A stretch of 64,000 bases of DNA from Monilinia fructicola (taxonomy: Eukaryota; Ascomycota; Leotiomycetes; Helotiales; Sclerotiniaceae). The stretch spans positions 558,001 through 622,000 of the forward strand of contig VICG01000011.1 in NCBI GenBank assembly GCA_008692225.1. The letters run 5' to 3'. Under the pieces are notes generated by a model. That model did no database searches and was not told the DNA's origin. It saw only the letters and a program-made list of their open reading frames with translations. This document shows positions 1 to 10,738 of this stretch, one piece after another; positions within the stretch are counted from its first letter, which is position 1; each line of letters opens with the position of its first letter. The position numbers and the translations under genes were made by a program.

Positions 1-684
1 ATACACAGGAGACCTTTCATCGCTCTGGACGGCTAGCTCGCTATCTGGCGGTCTGTACATCCCTATCAACCTATGCCTGCTGCTGCTCATCTATCAACTC
101 CCATCCATGTCGATTTTTAATCATTTCAGTTATCCCTCGCGTAATGCCTCAGAATGGGAGTACATTTAACATTATATAAACTAGAAGATATGATGAACAA
201 TTGTCCATGAATACAGCCCACTGATTGCATGTTATCTATATCACCCGATTCTTTATACTACCACTGAGCTGGCAGTGTTCTCCTTTGTTCGGGGTTGCGG
301 TCCAGCCTTCGTATTCTGAACGCCACACACTGTGGAAAATCTGTATCCTATCTCGAATTCCAGGCGAAAAGAGATCACGTAGGCCAGAGGTTGCTAGCCA
401 TAGTTATAGGAGGCACCTAACGCTGACGTGTGCATGGCTTAAAGTTGACGGCAAGGGGTCCGAAGGAAACAGCATCAAGAAAAATACCGTTTTCCAGCTA
501 GTGAGCACGTGGTATTGTATTGCGTTACGATGTTAAGTTGACCAAGCACCAAGAAATCATGCGAATCTCATGTAGATGATAGAAACCCTCAGTTATTGAA
601 TCTCATACCTTCCACATAATTACACACTCCTTGGCTCGCAATTTTCCTCTTGAACTCCACCCCTTACAGTTCTTCCATGTCACA
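1..684. other. Left-edge stretch without a supported gene
   Basis: No ORF here shows a recognisable domain, and the short open frames lack family resemblance. It is probably the 3' flank of the acetyltransferase gene plus intergenic DNA. Confidence 0.4.
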
Positions 685-1696
685 TCACACCCTTCCCCCA
701 CGTCTGGGTCTCTCATAAAAGAAATACTCAATCTTTGGCCTCGCGCTCCACTTCTCTGGCACCTCAACCTCTATATATCGATTTGGAGTCGCCATAAACC
801 CATGACTCTCATATAGATGTTTGGCAATCACTGTACCTTCAATAAACGCTGGTAAATTGAGGGAATCGGCGATTGCTGTACCGTACTGCATCAAGAGGGA
901 GCCAGCACCGAGTCTTTGGTGTGAAGGGTGTGTTGATAGGATGTCGAGGACTGTGGGGGAAGTTGCGAGTCAGGGTATGGAGTAGATGAGGATGGAAAGG
1001 GGAAGGAGGCACGAGAACAGGCAGAAAGTGATACGTACTAACGCATGGTTTTCCTTCGGTGCGACGGATCTGATGTTGATGGATCCAGTTGATAAGATGC
1101 TCGGCCCAATCATTTGAGTCGTTGTCAGGATGCCAATCTACAGTGATTCGTTCTTTCTTCTGTTCTTCACGCAGTGGTTCGGTATTCACGAGCCATTTGG
1201 CTGCGCTGATGAGAGTTCCTTCGCTGACCATTAATAGGTTTCGTCTAACTGCAGCGTGCCTTTCAATTCTGCAACGCGATATCCTCATCAACACACAAGA
1301 CGCTTGCGTTGGAGAATATGAACGATTTGACATACCCTTCTCGTCAATAATCTTGACATATTTCGCTTTCTCATCACTAACCCATATATCAACCAATCTC
1401 CTTACAGCTTTCTCTCTCTCTTCCGTCTCAGGAAACAAGACGAAGAAAAAAGGTTCGCGCGGATTACTGAAGGCGGCAATTTGTTGAGCGAGGAGAGCCG
1501 GGCCATCGACAAGAGGGTCACAGGGGAGGAGGCGAAGGTTAGCTTTGGGCTTGGACTCGGGGATCGAGATGGGGATGGGATGAGAGATAGTGGTGGAGGG
1601 GTGGGAGGTCATGATATTGGTATGGTTAGGATTGAGTCTGGGGAGTGAGTGAGGAGATGGCGGAGGTGGACTTCCAAGTCCCAAGATGGACTCCAA
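685..1696 (-). CDS. GNAT-family N-acetyltransferase (3 exons)
   Basis: Probable acyl-CoA-dependent N-acetyltransferase of the GNAT fold; the substrate cannot be told. My model is complement(join(685..950,1039..1200,1336..1696)), 789 nt or 262 residues, in frame throughout. Intron 951-1038 has GTACGT/CAG ends, and splicing creates the run ILDILSTHP followed by HQRLGAGSLLMQYG, the acetyl-CoA-binding motif A (Q/R-x-x-G-x-G/A) of GNATs. Intron 1201-1335 (GTATGT..CAG) is less certain because the reading frame is also open through it. The N-terminal part (EPFFFVLFPETEE, then VRRLVDIW) and the C-terminal AKHLYESHGF segment are typical of fungal GNAT proteins. An in-frame second Met at 1612 could be the true start, since the first 28 residues are Pro/Ser-rich. 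No targeting signal is evident. Confidence 0.8.
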
Positions 1697-1802
1697 ACAC
1701 CAAACGGATGAGATAAATGCACGGCTGTAATCGTCAGCCTCTCTAACCCTACCTATCAGCCACCCGGCTCATCTCTTGTCACAGGTTCCATGAGCCACAA
1801 AA

Positions 1803-2156
1803 CTAGCCACCATTTGCAGAATCCCACCCCGCCTCCCCCCCTTGCTTTCCTCCCTCTGCGAAAAGAAATACGGCAACATGCCAACACGCTCGGCACTCAA
1901 AGCCGTGCGCCACCCGGTCGCAAGAACAGAACGGGTTCCCCAATGCTACGGTGATCGGTTCGAGTGGCTTGCCAGTTCGCGGATCCAACAGACCCTCGTT
2001 ATATGATTTGAGTTTTTTTTTTTTTGGAAAAGTGACAGCGGAGCGTTCCACAGATGCTCGTATAGAAAGTGTGGATGTTGGATCAGGGTTGGCCGTCATG
2101 TCTTTCCGATTGGTGATCATGGGAGGGGAACAAAAGATAAGGCAGCGAGAGGGCAA
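1803..2156 (-). CDS. Small SWIM-type zinc-finger-like ORF
   Basis: An ORF of 117 codons whose C-terminal half contains NPFCSCDRV followed by ECRACWHVAVFLF. This gives the C-x-C-x(n)-C-x-H ligand spacing of SWIM zinc fingers, which occur in MULE transposases and in Sws1/ZSWIM-type recombination proteins. A lysine-rich stretch (FPKKKKLKSYNEG) precedes it. The ORF starts just upstream of the acetyltransferase on the same strand, and I cannot exclude missing exons on either side. It may be a genuine small nuclear zinc-finger protein or the remnant of a larger one. The function is not known. Confidence 0.4.
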   Translation of the reverse strand: MPSRCLIFCSPPMITNRKDMTANPDPTSTLSIRASVERSAVTFPKKKKLKSYNEGLLDPRTGKPLEPITVALGNPFCSCDRVAHGFECRACWHVAVFLFAEGGKQGGEAGWDSANGG

Positions 2157-3044
2157 GGGTTAAGCATAAGTGGATCGAAATATCGACACGCTCGTCCGGG
2201 CGGATAAGCCGTTGAACGAGGACCGGGTATGAAAGAGGGGAACAATTAGAGGTGTGGATCATGTACAGATACTGTACGATACTGTAGATGTCCACGGGTA
2301 CCTAGGTATGTACTCTTTACAGTAAGAGCTTTTGGATCTACTGTACTCTGTACTGAACGCGTGGAGAATGTGATTGATATCAGATAATCGGATGATTTGA
2401 AGTAGAGAAGGTCTCGTATGTCCCGGTTCCAAGCATCATGGGGGGATCTGGACCATAGAACGCTCTGATCATACAGTAGTTCCAAAATGAACAAGAGGTA
2501 GCCTAGATTTGTAACTTGTAACTTGCTTTGCAAGAGATGTCGTCCCGACAGTTTGGAAACCAATCGGCAATTAGCGAATAAAACCAGGAAAATCGGGGCT
2601 TGTGGATCGGTAATCATACTTACTGTACAGTACCAAGTTCCAAGACGCTGATAGCTTCCCTTTTTGTGCACTTGATCCGACGTATCATGTCTAAGATTGT
2701 TTTCTGGATAATATCTGAAATATCCAAGGTGCAGGTGATACGAGTGTATTCGAGAATTCGAATGATGGGCGTGCTGTCAAATGATGGCCGGCATAAAATT
2801 TGTACGAATGACTCAATGTGAGATATGATAGTAACTTATTTTTTTCAAAAAAAAAAAAAAGACTTAAGATTAGTTGAATAGTTCATTATCTATCGGAAAT
2901 TACTGAGATGAAGCTCTAGGTTATGATCTAAATGCAAATGGCTACACAAAAAACTCATCTACCGTCCACCATCAATCAGCTAAAAACAATGTTATATTAT
3001 ATACAAACAACTTTTGATATTGTCAAAAATCCATTTCAAGAGAT
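2157..3044. other. Intergenic, no gene seen
   Basis: Several TACAGTA/TACTGTA half-palindromes occur around 2263-2350, and there is a poly-T/poly-A junction near 2838-2862. I see no supported coding region. Confidence 0.4.
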
Positions 3045-4924
3045 CTACTGCTGCCTTCTTATAGTATCAACAATTGGCCACTTGTAAGCATGTTTTCCCC
3101 AAACAATGTAGAATAACACGCTGTAAATAATAGCCCCAGCAAAAATAACACAGGACCAATTCATAGTGACCGGAGTAATGACCTGAGTGTTGGGCCAAAA
3201 GCTGAAGAACATAGTGATCATCGAGTAGATAAGTCCTACGATATTGACGATCGGACCAAGTATCGGGCCCATTTTCCACGGTCCCCAATGTATTTTGTCT
3301 TTGAGCGGATCTTTTCGAAGACGTTTTTTTGAGGATTAGAACGATAGGAATCATGTAGGAGGTGAAAAATGCCGCAACATTGACAGATACGATTGAGTTG
3401 AACGCCGCCGTGCTTCCAATGTTGATGAGTGCCAACAAAAGTGAGATGACTGCACTAACAAGGATAGAGTATATCGGTAATGCTGTTGGTTCATGCACCT
3501 GTAGCAGAGAGTCAGACAAGATGAAAAGAATGGCTCGGAACTTCTCCTTACGCGAGAAATGTATGCGCTGCCTGGTACTCCGTTATCTCGTGCAAAGGAC
3601 CATAATAAACGTGAAGCCGTTGCCATAATGCCAATAGCCGCAGCAAACAGAATTGTTAGAATGATACACGTCATTCCAGTTGCAGCGGCGTTACTATTGG
3701 TGGCTTGCTTAAATATCTCAATGAATGGAAATCCGGTGGACGAGTTGAGAGCATCATTGATGTCTCCCAGACAGAAGAGGAGAGCGATGAGCAATGCGAA
3801 GCCCAGAATGCCATTCAAAACAATAGTAGTGATCATCGCCCAAGGTACGACTGTCGAGGCATTGTGAATTTCTTCACTCATGTGGCAAGCGGAATCGGCT
3901 CCTGGAATGAAGATTAGCTATATTCTCGGTTAAGAAGTTTGAACGGCGAAATTGAATATATAGTCTTACCAAGAAAGGAGAAAACACTTGTAATTAAGCC
4001 GATAAAAAATGATGTCCCATCCGATGACCAACCGCCACCGTTGATAAAAGTAGCAAAGACATCACTTGCTTTCCCATGAGGTGCAAGGTAGACTAGTGGA
4101 ATGAGGACACCGAATAAACCAAGTATATGAATACAGAGAACCAACCCTTCAATCTTGGGTAACCAGCGGGCCAGGTAAGTGTTGACAAATAGAATGAAAG
4201 CTAGAACAGCGTAGAATATCAAGGTTGCTTGCCATCGTTCTGGCACGTAAGTAGGATGGTTCAATATCACCAAAGCCTGGACTAATGATGCGCAGAGAAA
4301 AGCGACGCTTGCTTGACCTGCTTGCCATCCAATAACCGTAAGCCAGCCAGTCATGTATGAGAGAAACTTTGCGTGGGATTTGGGGGCGAGAATCGAAACC
4401 CAGTGATATTGACCACCGCTCAATGGCATCCTGAGTTCTTCTGTCAGATCTGTACACTCTCCATTGAAAGGCTATACGAACATTGAGGACATTTCAGCCA
4501 AACTTGCAACGGTACATAATGTACCGAAGAAACAAAAGATATAGCCGTACTGAACATTAAAGATTATTAGAACGTTCCCATTGTTTTTGAGTTTATACTA
4601 AGCTGCGATAGAGAACTTACAACCAATCCTGCCGGTCCACCATTTTGAAATCCATACAAGAAGACAGCAAACATTCCTTCCCATGTCGAAAGTAAACTAC
4701 AGACGAAACCCGCAATGGATAGGAAACCAAAATTACGCTGAACTATTTCAGCTTCGTTCTTGATATTTGTACTTGGCTCATACCTTCAATTGTTGGCGCT
4801 TTCCAAAATATGCCATTTCTTGGTCATCTCTACTCGTATTACCCTTTGACCGGGCATGAGGTATATCAACAGAAGACGTCGACCTAGCAGCGATCGCACC
4901 CAATTCTACATTTTTGTCCTCCAT
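3045..4924 (-). CDS. APC-superfamily amino acid / GABA / choline permease, frame broken
   Basis: Plasma-membrane or vacuolar transporter of the fungal amino acid/choline permease family (Uga4/Hnm1-like); the substrate is not determinable. My model is complement(join(3045..3498,3552..3901,3970..4430,4482..4549,4621..4737,4784..4924)), six exons, 1,591 nt. Family signatures are the N-terminal FGKRQQLKRNFGFLS, then GGPAGLVYGY, SGGQYHWVSILAP, and ADSACHMSEEIHNAS before the middle helices. About 12 hydrophobic segments can be counted. The frame breaks at an A7 run (3324-3330 on + as T7). With one A fewer the reading passes from ILKK into RLRKDPLKDKIHWGPWKMGP and on to the stop, giving 529 residues, the normal length for the family. 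All other exon junctions keep phase, so this looks like a one-base assembly insertion or a very recent null allele. Confidence 0.85.
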
Positions 4925-6706
4925 GATTGAAACTCAAAAAAGGCTGTAGGTACAGAACACTAATTGCTGAAAAGGCTCACGAACAACGGGCAGTGGCAGC
5001 TAAAATGAAGAGAGATGAAGCAAAAGCAAATGAGAACGAAAACTGAGAGTTATCTGCTCTTTCTGCTCTTCTTGAAGATACACTGCAGACTGCAGTCTGC
5101 ATAACAGGAGAAACTGCCTTACATGGATCGCCGAGTGGCAGATAGGGAAAAGAAATCCTTGACACCACCTGCAGTCCAAAATAAGACAAGATAAATGGTC
5201 TCATTGGATCTTTTTGGTGTAAACCCGATACTCCGATGCATGATTGAAGTGAGCTGCATTCTAATAACATCTGTACGTTATGATACGTTCGCTGGCGCAA
5301 GGGATAAATATGAATATGGATGTCTGATTATAGAGGAGGTTGTAAGACAAGGGAGCAAGGTGACAGTGACAGCGGGGAAGAAGCGTTTTCTATTTTTCAC
5401 CAGGGGTAACTTTAGCCTGTTCACGTGTTATCGGTAGAACTAGTTCTAGTTCTAAACTGCTAGTTGCTAATGCTACCCGTGGACATAAGTAGTTCACTAG
5501 TTCTAGTTCTAGTTCTAAACTGCTAGTTGCTAGTGCTACCCGTGGACATAAGGTTAAGTAGTTCGTGCTAATTAACTCGATAGACGCCTCATCGCCGCCG
5601 TAACACACATAAATATTTCGAGTATTGCGACGACAACTAGAACTATTGGCTACAGCAAGCATGCCAACCTTTAAGCCTGAATGTGATACCGCTATTCACT
5701 TCCCACGTCTCTATCTCCACTCCTAGAATTAATGTTAATCGACTATTGAAATGTCTTTGATTCTCCAGGGCTCTCGATAACAGATTCCAGCTGTTTGGAA
5801 ATTACCTCGTCTATTAAATTCGTCGGCTTTATAGCGTATTAAACAATGAATGTATTACAATATTCGAACTTCCCATTCAGACTCAGACATTCAAGGGAGC
5901 TATGCTTTCGATCATCATAATTCGACGCCCAGATTCCCACGTCAAACCTGCTTTCGATCCGGGAGAAAAAGAACATCTAGGCTTAGCCCTGGAGGCTCAC
6001 TGTCACCTCAGCATAGCTATCTAGACCATACAGCAACATGTGGCAACCAAAGAGATGGTCTTGTGTAACTTAACTAGCGCATTTGGCGCTGTTGGGAACC
6101 ATAACCGTTTCATTCAAACCTCAAAGAAAAGAATGTTTGGATCCCAATTCCATCGTGCATGATCGCCATCTTGTGGCCCGGCTGAACCAACACTGTGGGT
6201 GTTGAGGTCTGGGATCAAGGAGCGAGAAAGGTTCATGGGCATGTTCGTCTAGTTCTAATTGAAGTTACGACACTTCAAAAACTCTCGAGACATTGTCCTA
6301 ACCGAGTAATTGTTAGCAAATCTCCGAATTGGAAGATTCAATCAAGTGAATGAATTATCTTTTTGTTATTATTTTCGTGAATTGCATCGCCATGGACTTT
6401 GGTATTTGTCATTGCTATGGGCATATTCTACTGCTAACAGTTGGAGTGAGTTTGGGAGCAAGATATCATAAAATAAGGAGTACAAAATTTGTTTTTCTAG
6501 AGTTGCATGTGTATCACAAAGCTGTGTTCCCTTGCATCTTTGCAGCCAAATTCTTTTTTTACAACAACCTCATGAGTGCTTTGGTTAGAAACTTCCAAGT
6601 TCTTTTACAATTGACGGACATATGCAAGAATCAGGATTGGAGAGATGTATATCTCGATCCGTTGTCATTCCTCCATATTCTTTACAATCATTGAATTATT
6701 CTCAAA
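4925..6706. other. Intergenic, contains a duplicated segment
   Basis: Upstream region of the divergent permease (-) and rhodopsin-domain (+) genes, about 1.8 kb long. It carries a two-copy direct repeat (listed separately). Short ORFs at 5850-6068 and 6350-6694 show no family resemblance and are left out. Confidence 0.4.
5439..5564. repeat. Two-copy tandem direct repeat (57 and 69 bp units)
   Basis: Copy 1 is 5439-5495 and copy 2 is 5496-5564. They are nearly identical and share the core CTGCTAGTTGCTA and GCTACCCGTGGACATAAG. Copy 2 has one extra TAGTTC hexamer near its start and a short insertion GTTAAG near its end. Both begin with TAGTTCTAGTTCTA. The repeat lies in the shared upstream region between two divergent genes. 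Confidence 0.85.
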
Positions 6707-8333
6707 ATGACATCGATCCCTCTGTCTTCACGACAGATTATTATATCGAGCCATAATGAAGGTCCTCTGGTTAATCTAGTATCATGGATGGGATTGAGCA
6801 CAATGATCCTTGGGGTTGGAGCGAGAATTGGAAGCAAATATCTTGTTGTGAGAAGATGGAACACAGATGACACTTTGATTATAATTGCCATGGTCAGTCT
6901 GCCAGATTATCTTGCAGTTTGAGGATAACACTAAGTAACGATCTAGTGCTTTGGAATCTGTCATAGTCTTTTGCTTTCGATGATGGTGAACAACGGACTT
7001 GGTCGGGACCAAGATACTCTCAACGATGAAGAGTTGGAGTATTATCAAAAGGTAAGTTCTCTCGGAACCAAGTGCGTATCTAATAGAGCTAACTTCGGGC
7101 TAGTATGCTTATGCATCTCAATTGGTTTATATACCGACACTTTGCTTTGCAAAATTGAGCACGTTGTTCTACCTGCGAGCTTTAACCCCAGATTCAAATT
7201 ACGCAATTCTCAACCGCGTTACCGAGATAGGTGTGATACTGTGGACTTTAAGTGCTGAGGTTTCAATTGTATTTCAATGCAATCTTCCGAGCCCTTGGGC
7301 CGCGCTTTCTACTGAGAAATGTTTCAATATTGTGAGCTGAATCATTGTCTCGATGCCGGTACAATGGCTAACGTCAAAAGGGCGCATTCTGGAAAACTAT
7401 CGGAGCACTTGACATCGTATCTGATAGTTGCATTATCCTTTTGCCAATATTTCTCGTTTGGGGTTTACAAATGCCGTTGAGGCGTAAAGCTCTTGTCTTT
7501 ATAGCATTTGGGACTAGGGTATTGTAAGCAATCGCAGTAGTATATCCCAACGAGCACAGATAATCTAATTACCTACCAGCATTCTACCACTATCAATAAT
7601 ACGACTTGTTGTCATTTCATCATCGGGATCTCCCACACTTACGAATCAAACACTCATCTCTTACCACAACTACCTCTGGACAACCGTCCAACTCAATGCA
7701 GCCATTTTCTTTGCCTGCCTACCGTTCTTAAAGCCATTTATGGAATCCATGTCTTCTGGAGCTCTCGCCGCATCCGTAAACCCAATGGATTCATCCTACA
7801 GCAACACTCATTCTCCCTTCAACTCGAAATTAAGCACCTTCCTTTCATCTCGCTCCGGTTGGAAGTCTTTCAAGAAAAACTCTCCCAAAGTACCACAACA
7901 TCTTCGTACTATATCATCTTTTCAGGACTGTGAAGAAGATGAACTTTCCACCCCTACTACTTCTCCTCCCAATTCCAACCTGAAGAAGACATCGCCGATG
8001 TTCAACTTCCGATTTAACAATACGAATATGGATGGAAAAACTAGCTGTGAGGGCGAGGAACTTGGCACTTTAAGACCAGATGGAGCTACGAACTTTGCAC
8101 ATATTCGCCGATCCACCCCGGATGATACTGCGGATATCAGTACAGTAGGTAGTGACAAGATGATCATCAGACGAACGACCGAGTGGGATGTGCGAGAAGA
8201 TTTTGAGCACACCGATGATCGATGGCCTTGTTCAAGAGACAAAGATGGAGAGGATGATGAAATTCAGAAAGCAAGCATGGAGAGGAGAGAAGAAGAGCCT
8301 TGGGGCGAGAGGGGTACACATTATGTTGGTTAG
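6707..8333 (+). CDS. Rhodopsin-domain (PTH11-like) integral membrane protein
   Basis: Seven-helix fungal membrane protein of the fungal rhodopsin-domain family, to which PTH11-like receptors belong; the ligand and role are unknown. The model join(6707..6892,6947..7051,7104..7331,7381..7523,7580..8333) totals 1,416 nt, giving 471 residues with no frame break. Introns are short (49-56 nt). Visible family marks are the start MTSIPLSSRQ, RRWNTDDTLIIIAM after the second helix, LGRDQDTLNDEE followed by YYQKYAYASQLVYIPT, a helix with KLSTLFYLRAL, FQCNLPSPW, and FWKTIGALDIVSDSCIILLP. The C-terminal tail of about 200 residues, from about 7740, is cytoplasmic-looking and Ser/Thr-rich. It ends in acidic and charged stretches, as usual in this family. 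No CFEM domain is seen at the N-terminus. Confidence 0.85.
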
Positions 8334-9058
8334 ATAGTGATGCTGAGCATCTTCAATGGGTAAGGATATAGGACCGCTAGTCAAAACTGGGAGGTGGTCT
8401 TAAACAAGTTAAAGGGTGGTTATGGGAAATAAGGCAAGCTAGGATAGGTAGGTAAAATAGTTGGAGTTCATGGACATAGGGTGAGAATATTAATTAGCCC
8501 TGCCGGATGGGATATACAAAACATTATTCTGACATGCTTTATTTAATATGTAGGTGCTGAATACTCAGGTCTCAACAGGGAACTCACAAATTGATTGTGT
8601 TGTCCATGTTTTCTTCCAAGAATCACAGTGTTGCAATTTCTCATTGAGATCAATTTTGATACCGGATTGTATTCCCAATACGTTGTACACACCATGCATT
8701 CATCACCATCAAATACTTGAGTAACCACCAACAAGTAGGTAAATCTCTCTTCACCTACTCTCGAATCATGAATTTAGAAAAGCTAGATATCTGTCCTCGT
8801 AAATAGAAACCTAATCGCACGACAGGTTACATTTGAATAATCCTTCCACGCCGCAATAGAATCCCCCACTAAGCCCCAGCCTCCATTTCAGTTGGCCTAC
8901 ACACAATACAGCACATCAAATACGGTACAGAATAATCCTCGAATCTTTCCTCATAACTACACAATCTCAAGTCCGGAAATCTCTATAAATCACCACCATC
9001 CCCATCATCACCAGCTCCTCGCAATCCTGCAACCATCAACCCGCCGCCAAAAGAAACA
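8334..9058. other. Intergenic, no gene seen
   Basis: This is the 3' flank of the membrane-protein gene and the promoter of the next gene. I see only short random ORFs. Confidence 0.4.
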
Positions 9059-9969
9059 ATGACAACCTTCTTGGTGGAAATAGATCTCGCCGGCGACGGC
9101 GCCCACAGTCTCTATCGCCTCGTCGAAAATATATTCAATTCCCCTCCTGATATAGACGTCAACACCGATAGCGAACCTGATGGCGTGGGTCTTTCGCATG
9201 ACGGCGGTGCTGGAATTATTGTTGTTCGTGAGTATTCCTCTGTTCCCCACATCCCATGTCTCTTTGGCGAGAATCAGCGCCGTCCAACTCCAAACATGAA
9301 TCCAGAAAAGACGGGATCCGCCTCACCAAAGCCCAACAAAGAACCAAAACCCAAAATCAAAATAGACCCGCATTGACAAACCCAGGGAACCGCACCCTCG
9401 CCACCCTCACCCAGCTTCTAGAGCCCCACCTCTCCCACTGGCCTCTCCCCCCCCAAATTCGCCAGACAGCCGAGAAAGGCGTCTATGATCCGCCCGGACC
9501 CCCCGTGCAACAACTGTCCATCTACGTCCCGTTGCACAGCAGCGAGCATGGTGCGGCGGACGCCACGGTCCAGAGACTAAAAGTAGTGTTCGATGTACTG
9601 TATATCCAACTCGCGCGTGACGGAAAGGCGAGCGGCATGAGACAGGGTGAGATTACCGATCCCGCATCCACTCCTGCTGCTGTGTCCTCGTCGACGTCGA
9701 CATCGAGACCTGCATCCGCGGCGCTGGAGTACAGAGGTCAAAAATGCAACGTCTGGTGTGTGTGGATAGCGTGGGTGTCCGAGAGAGGAACGTATGGGTA
9801 TGCTAACAATGCAAAGAGAGATGGTGAGCAGGGCAACGAGCGGGAAAGTCTTGCGGGGAGGATAGATTGGGGAGAGATGGGGGTGCTTGGGTGGGAGGAG
9901 AAGACCTGGGAGTTTCGGACGTATGAAAAATTTCTTAAAGAGTCGAGTGCGTCGTGTGTTGTCATGTGA
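9059..9969 (+). CDS. Uncharacterised protein with C-terminal CaaX box
   Basis: The model join(9059..9227,9278..9969) totals 861 nt, giving 286 residues. Intron 9228-9277 is 50 nt (GTGAGT..CAG) and restores one continuous frame. The N-terminus MTTFLVEIDLAGDGAHSLYR is followed by an acidic low-complexity part. The middle has LATLTQLLEPHLSHWPLPPQ and LKVVFDVLYIQLARDGK, which look structured. The protein ends ...SSASCVVM. The final CVVM fits the C-a-a-X consensus, with X=Met favouring farnesylation (known consensus; modification is inferred). I do not recognise a domain or catalytic motif. It is convergent with the giant gene that ends at 10739. Confidence 0.65.
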
Positions 9970-10738
9970 GGGAGGGAGGGAGCGGGGGGAGGAGGGGATT
10001 GGGATAAAATTGGCTCCCGGGGATATGAACCCTTTTTGCTGTGATTTATATGAACTCTCAATATTGAGATGCCAGAATCATTTGGAGAGAGTGCTGCAAT
10101 ATCTATAAATATCAAACAGCAAGTTTTCCAAGGGGTTTCAGCCGTTGATCACTGGATATAGGGCATGGAAAGTACCCAGACTTAGCATATCATAACCGCA
10201 CTATGAACTTGTCGGATTTGTATTTGCACACACATTGATAGCGATAAGTTTATGAATGTTAGATACCCCGTTCTATACTGCTTGCTCTCAATTTCACGGT
10301 ACTGTTATGTTTAAAGAAAAAGGATAATGTGAAAAATGGAGGTAGTCAAATTTAAGAATTTCCTCTGATCTGAATGATGTTGCAACACTACTACTGAATA
10401 GAGGGATACAGCTGTAGGTTGCTTCAATCTACTAGCCTCAGATAGAAATCATTCACTTACAGCCGTCTTGCAAAGGCATTCTTCATATAACTGACGGTAT
10501 AGAGCTATGAAACGATGACATCATCATTCCGGAATGTTGAGAACAAATAACACGTTGAAGCGTGCAAGAACTCAAGGCAAAAGTAAAAAGTGTGTGCTAG
10601 CATATTTAATCTACAGAGTTGAACCAATTCCTGCGACAATAAAAAGCAAGACCGTTTCCTATCAGTATCGTAATCTAACAATCAAATGAAAAACCAATAT
10701 CTTTATTCCAGCAAATGCTAGCATATTCCAGCCACGCC
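9970..10738. other. Convergent intergenic region
   Basis: The 3' ends of the CaaX-protein gene (+) and the giant gene (-) face each other here. It has AT-rich stretches suitable for 3' end formation and no supported gene. Confidence 0.4.

Noticed and set aside
5390..5662. 90-codon minus-strand ORF with an internal protein repeat
   Set aside because: The repeat in the protein is just the DNA direct repeat; there is no homology or start evidence.
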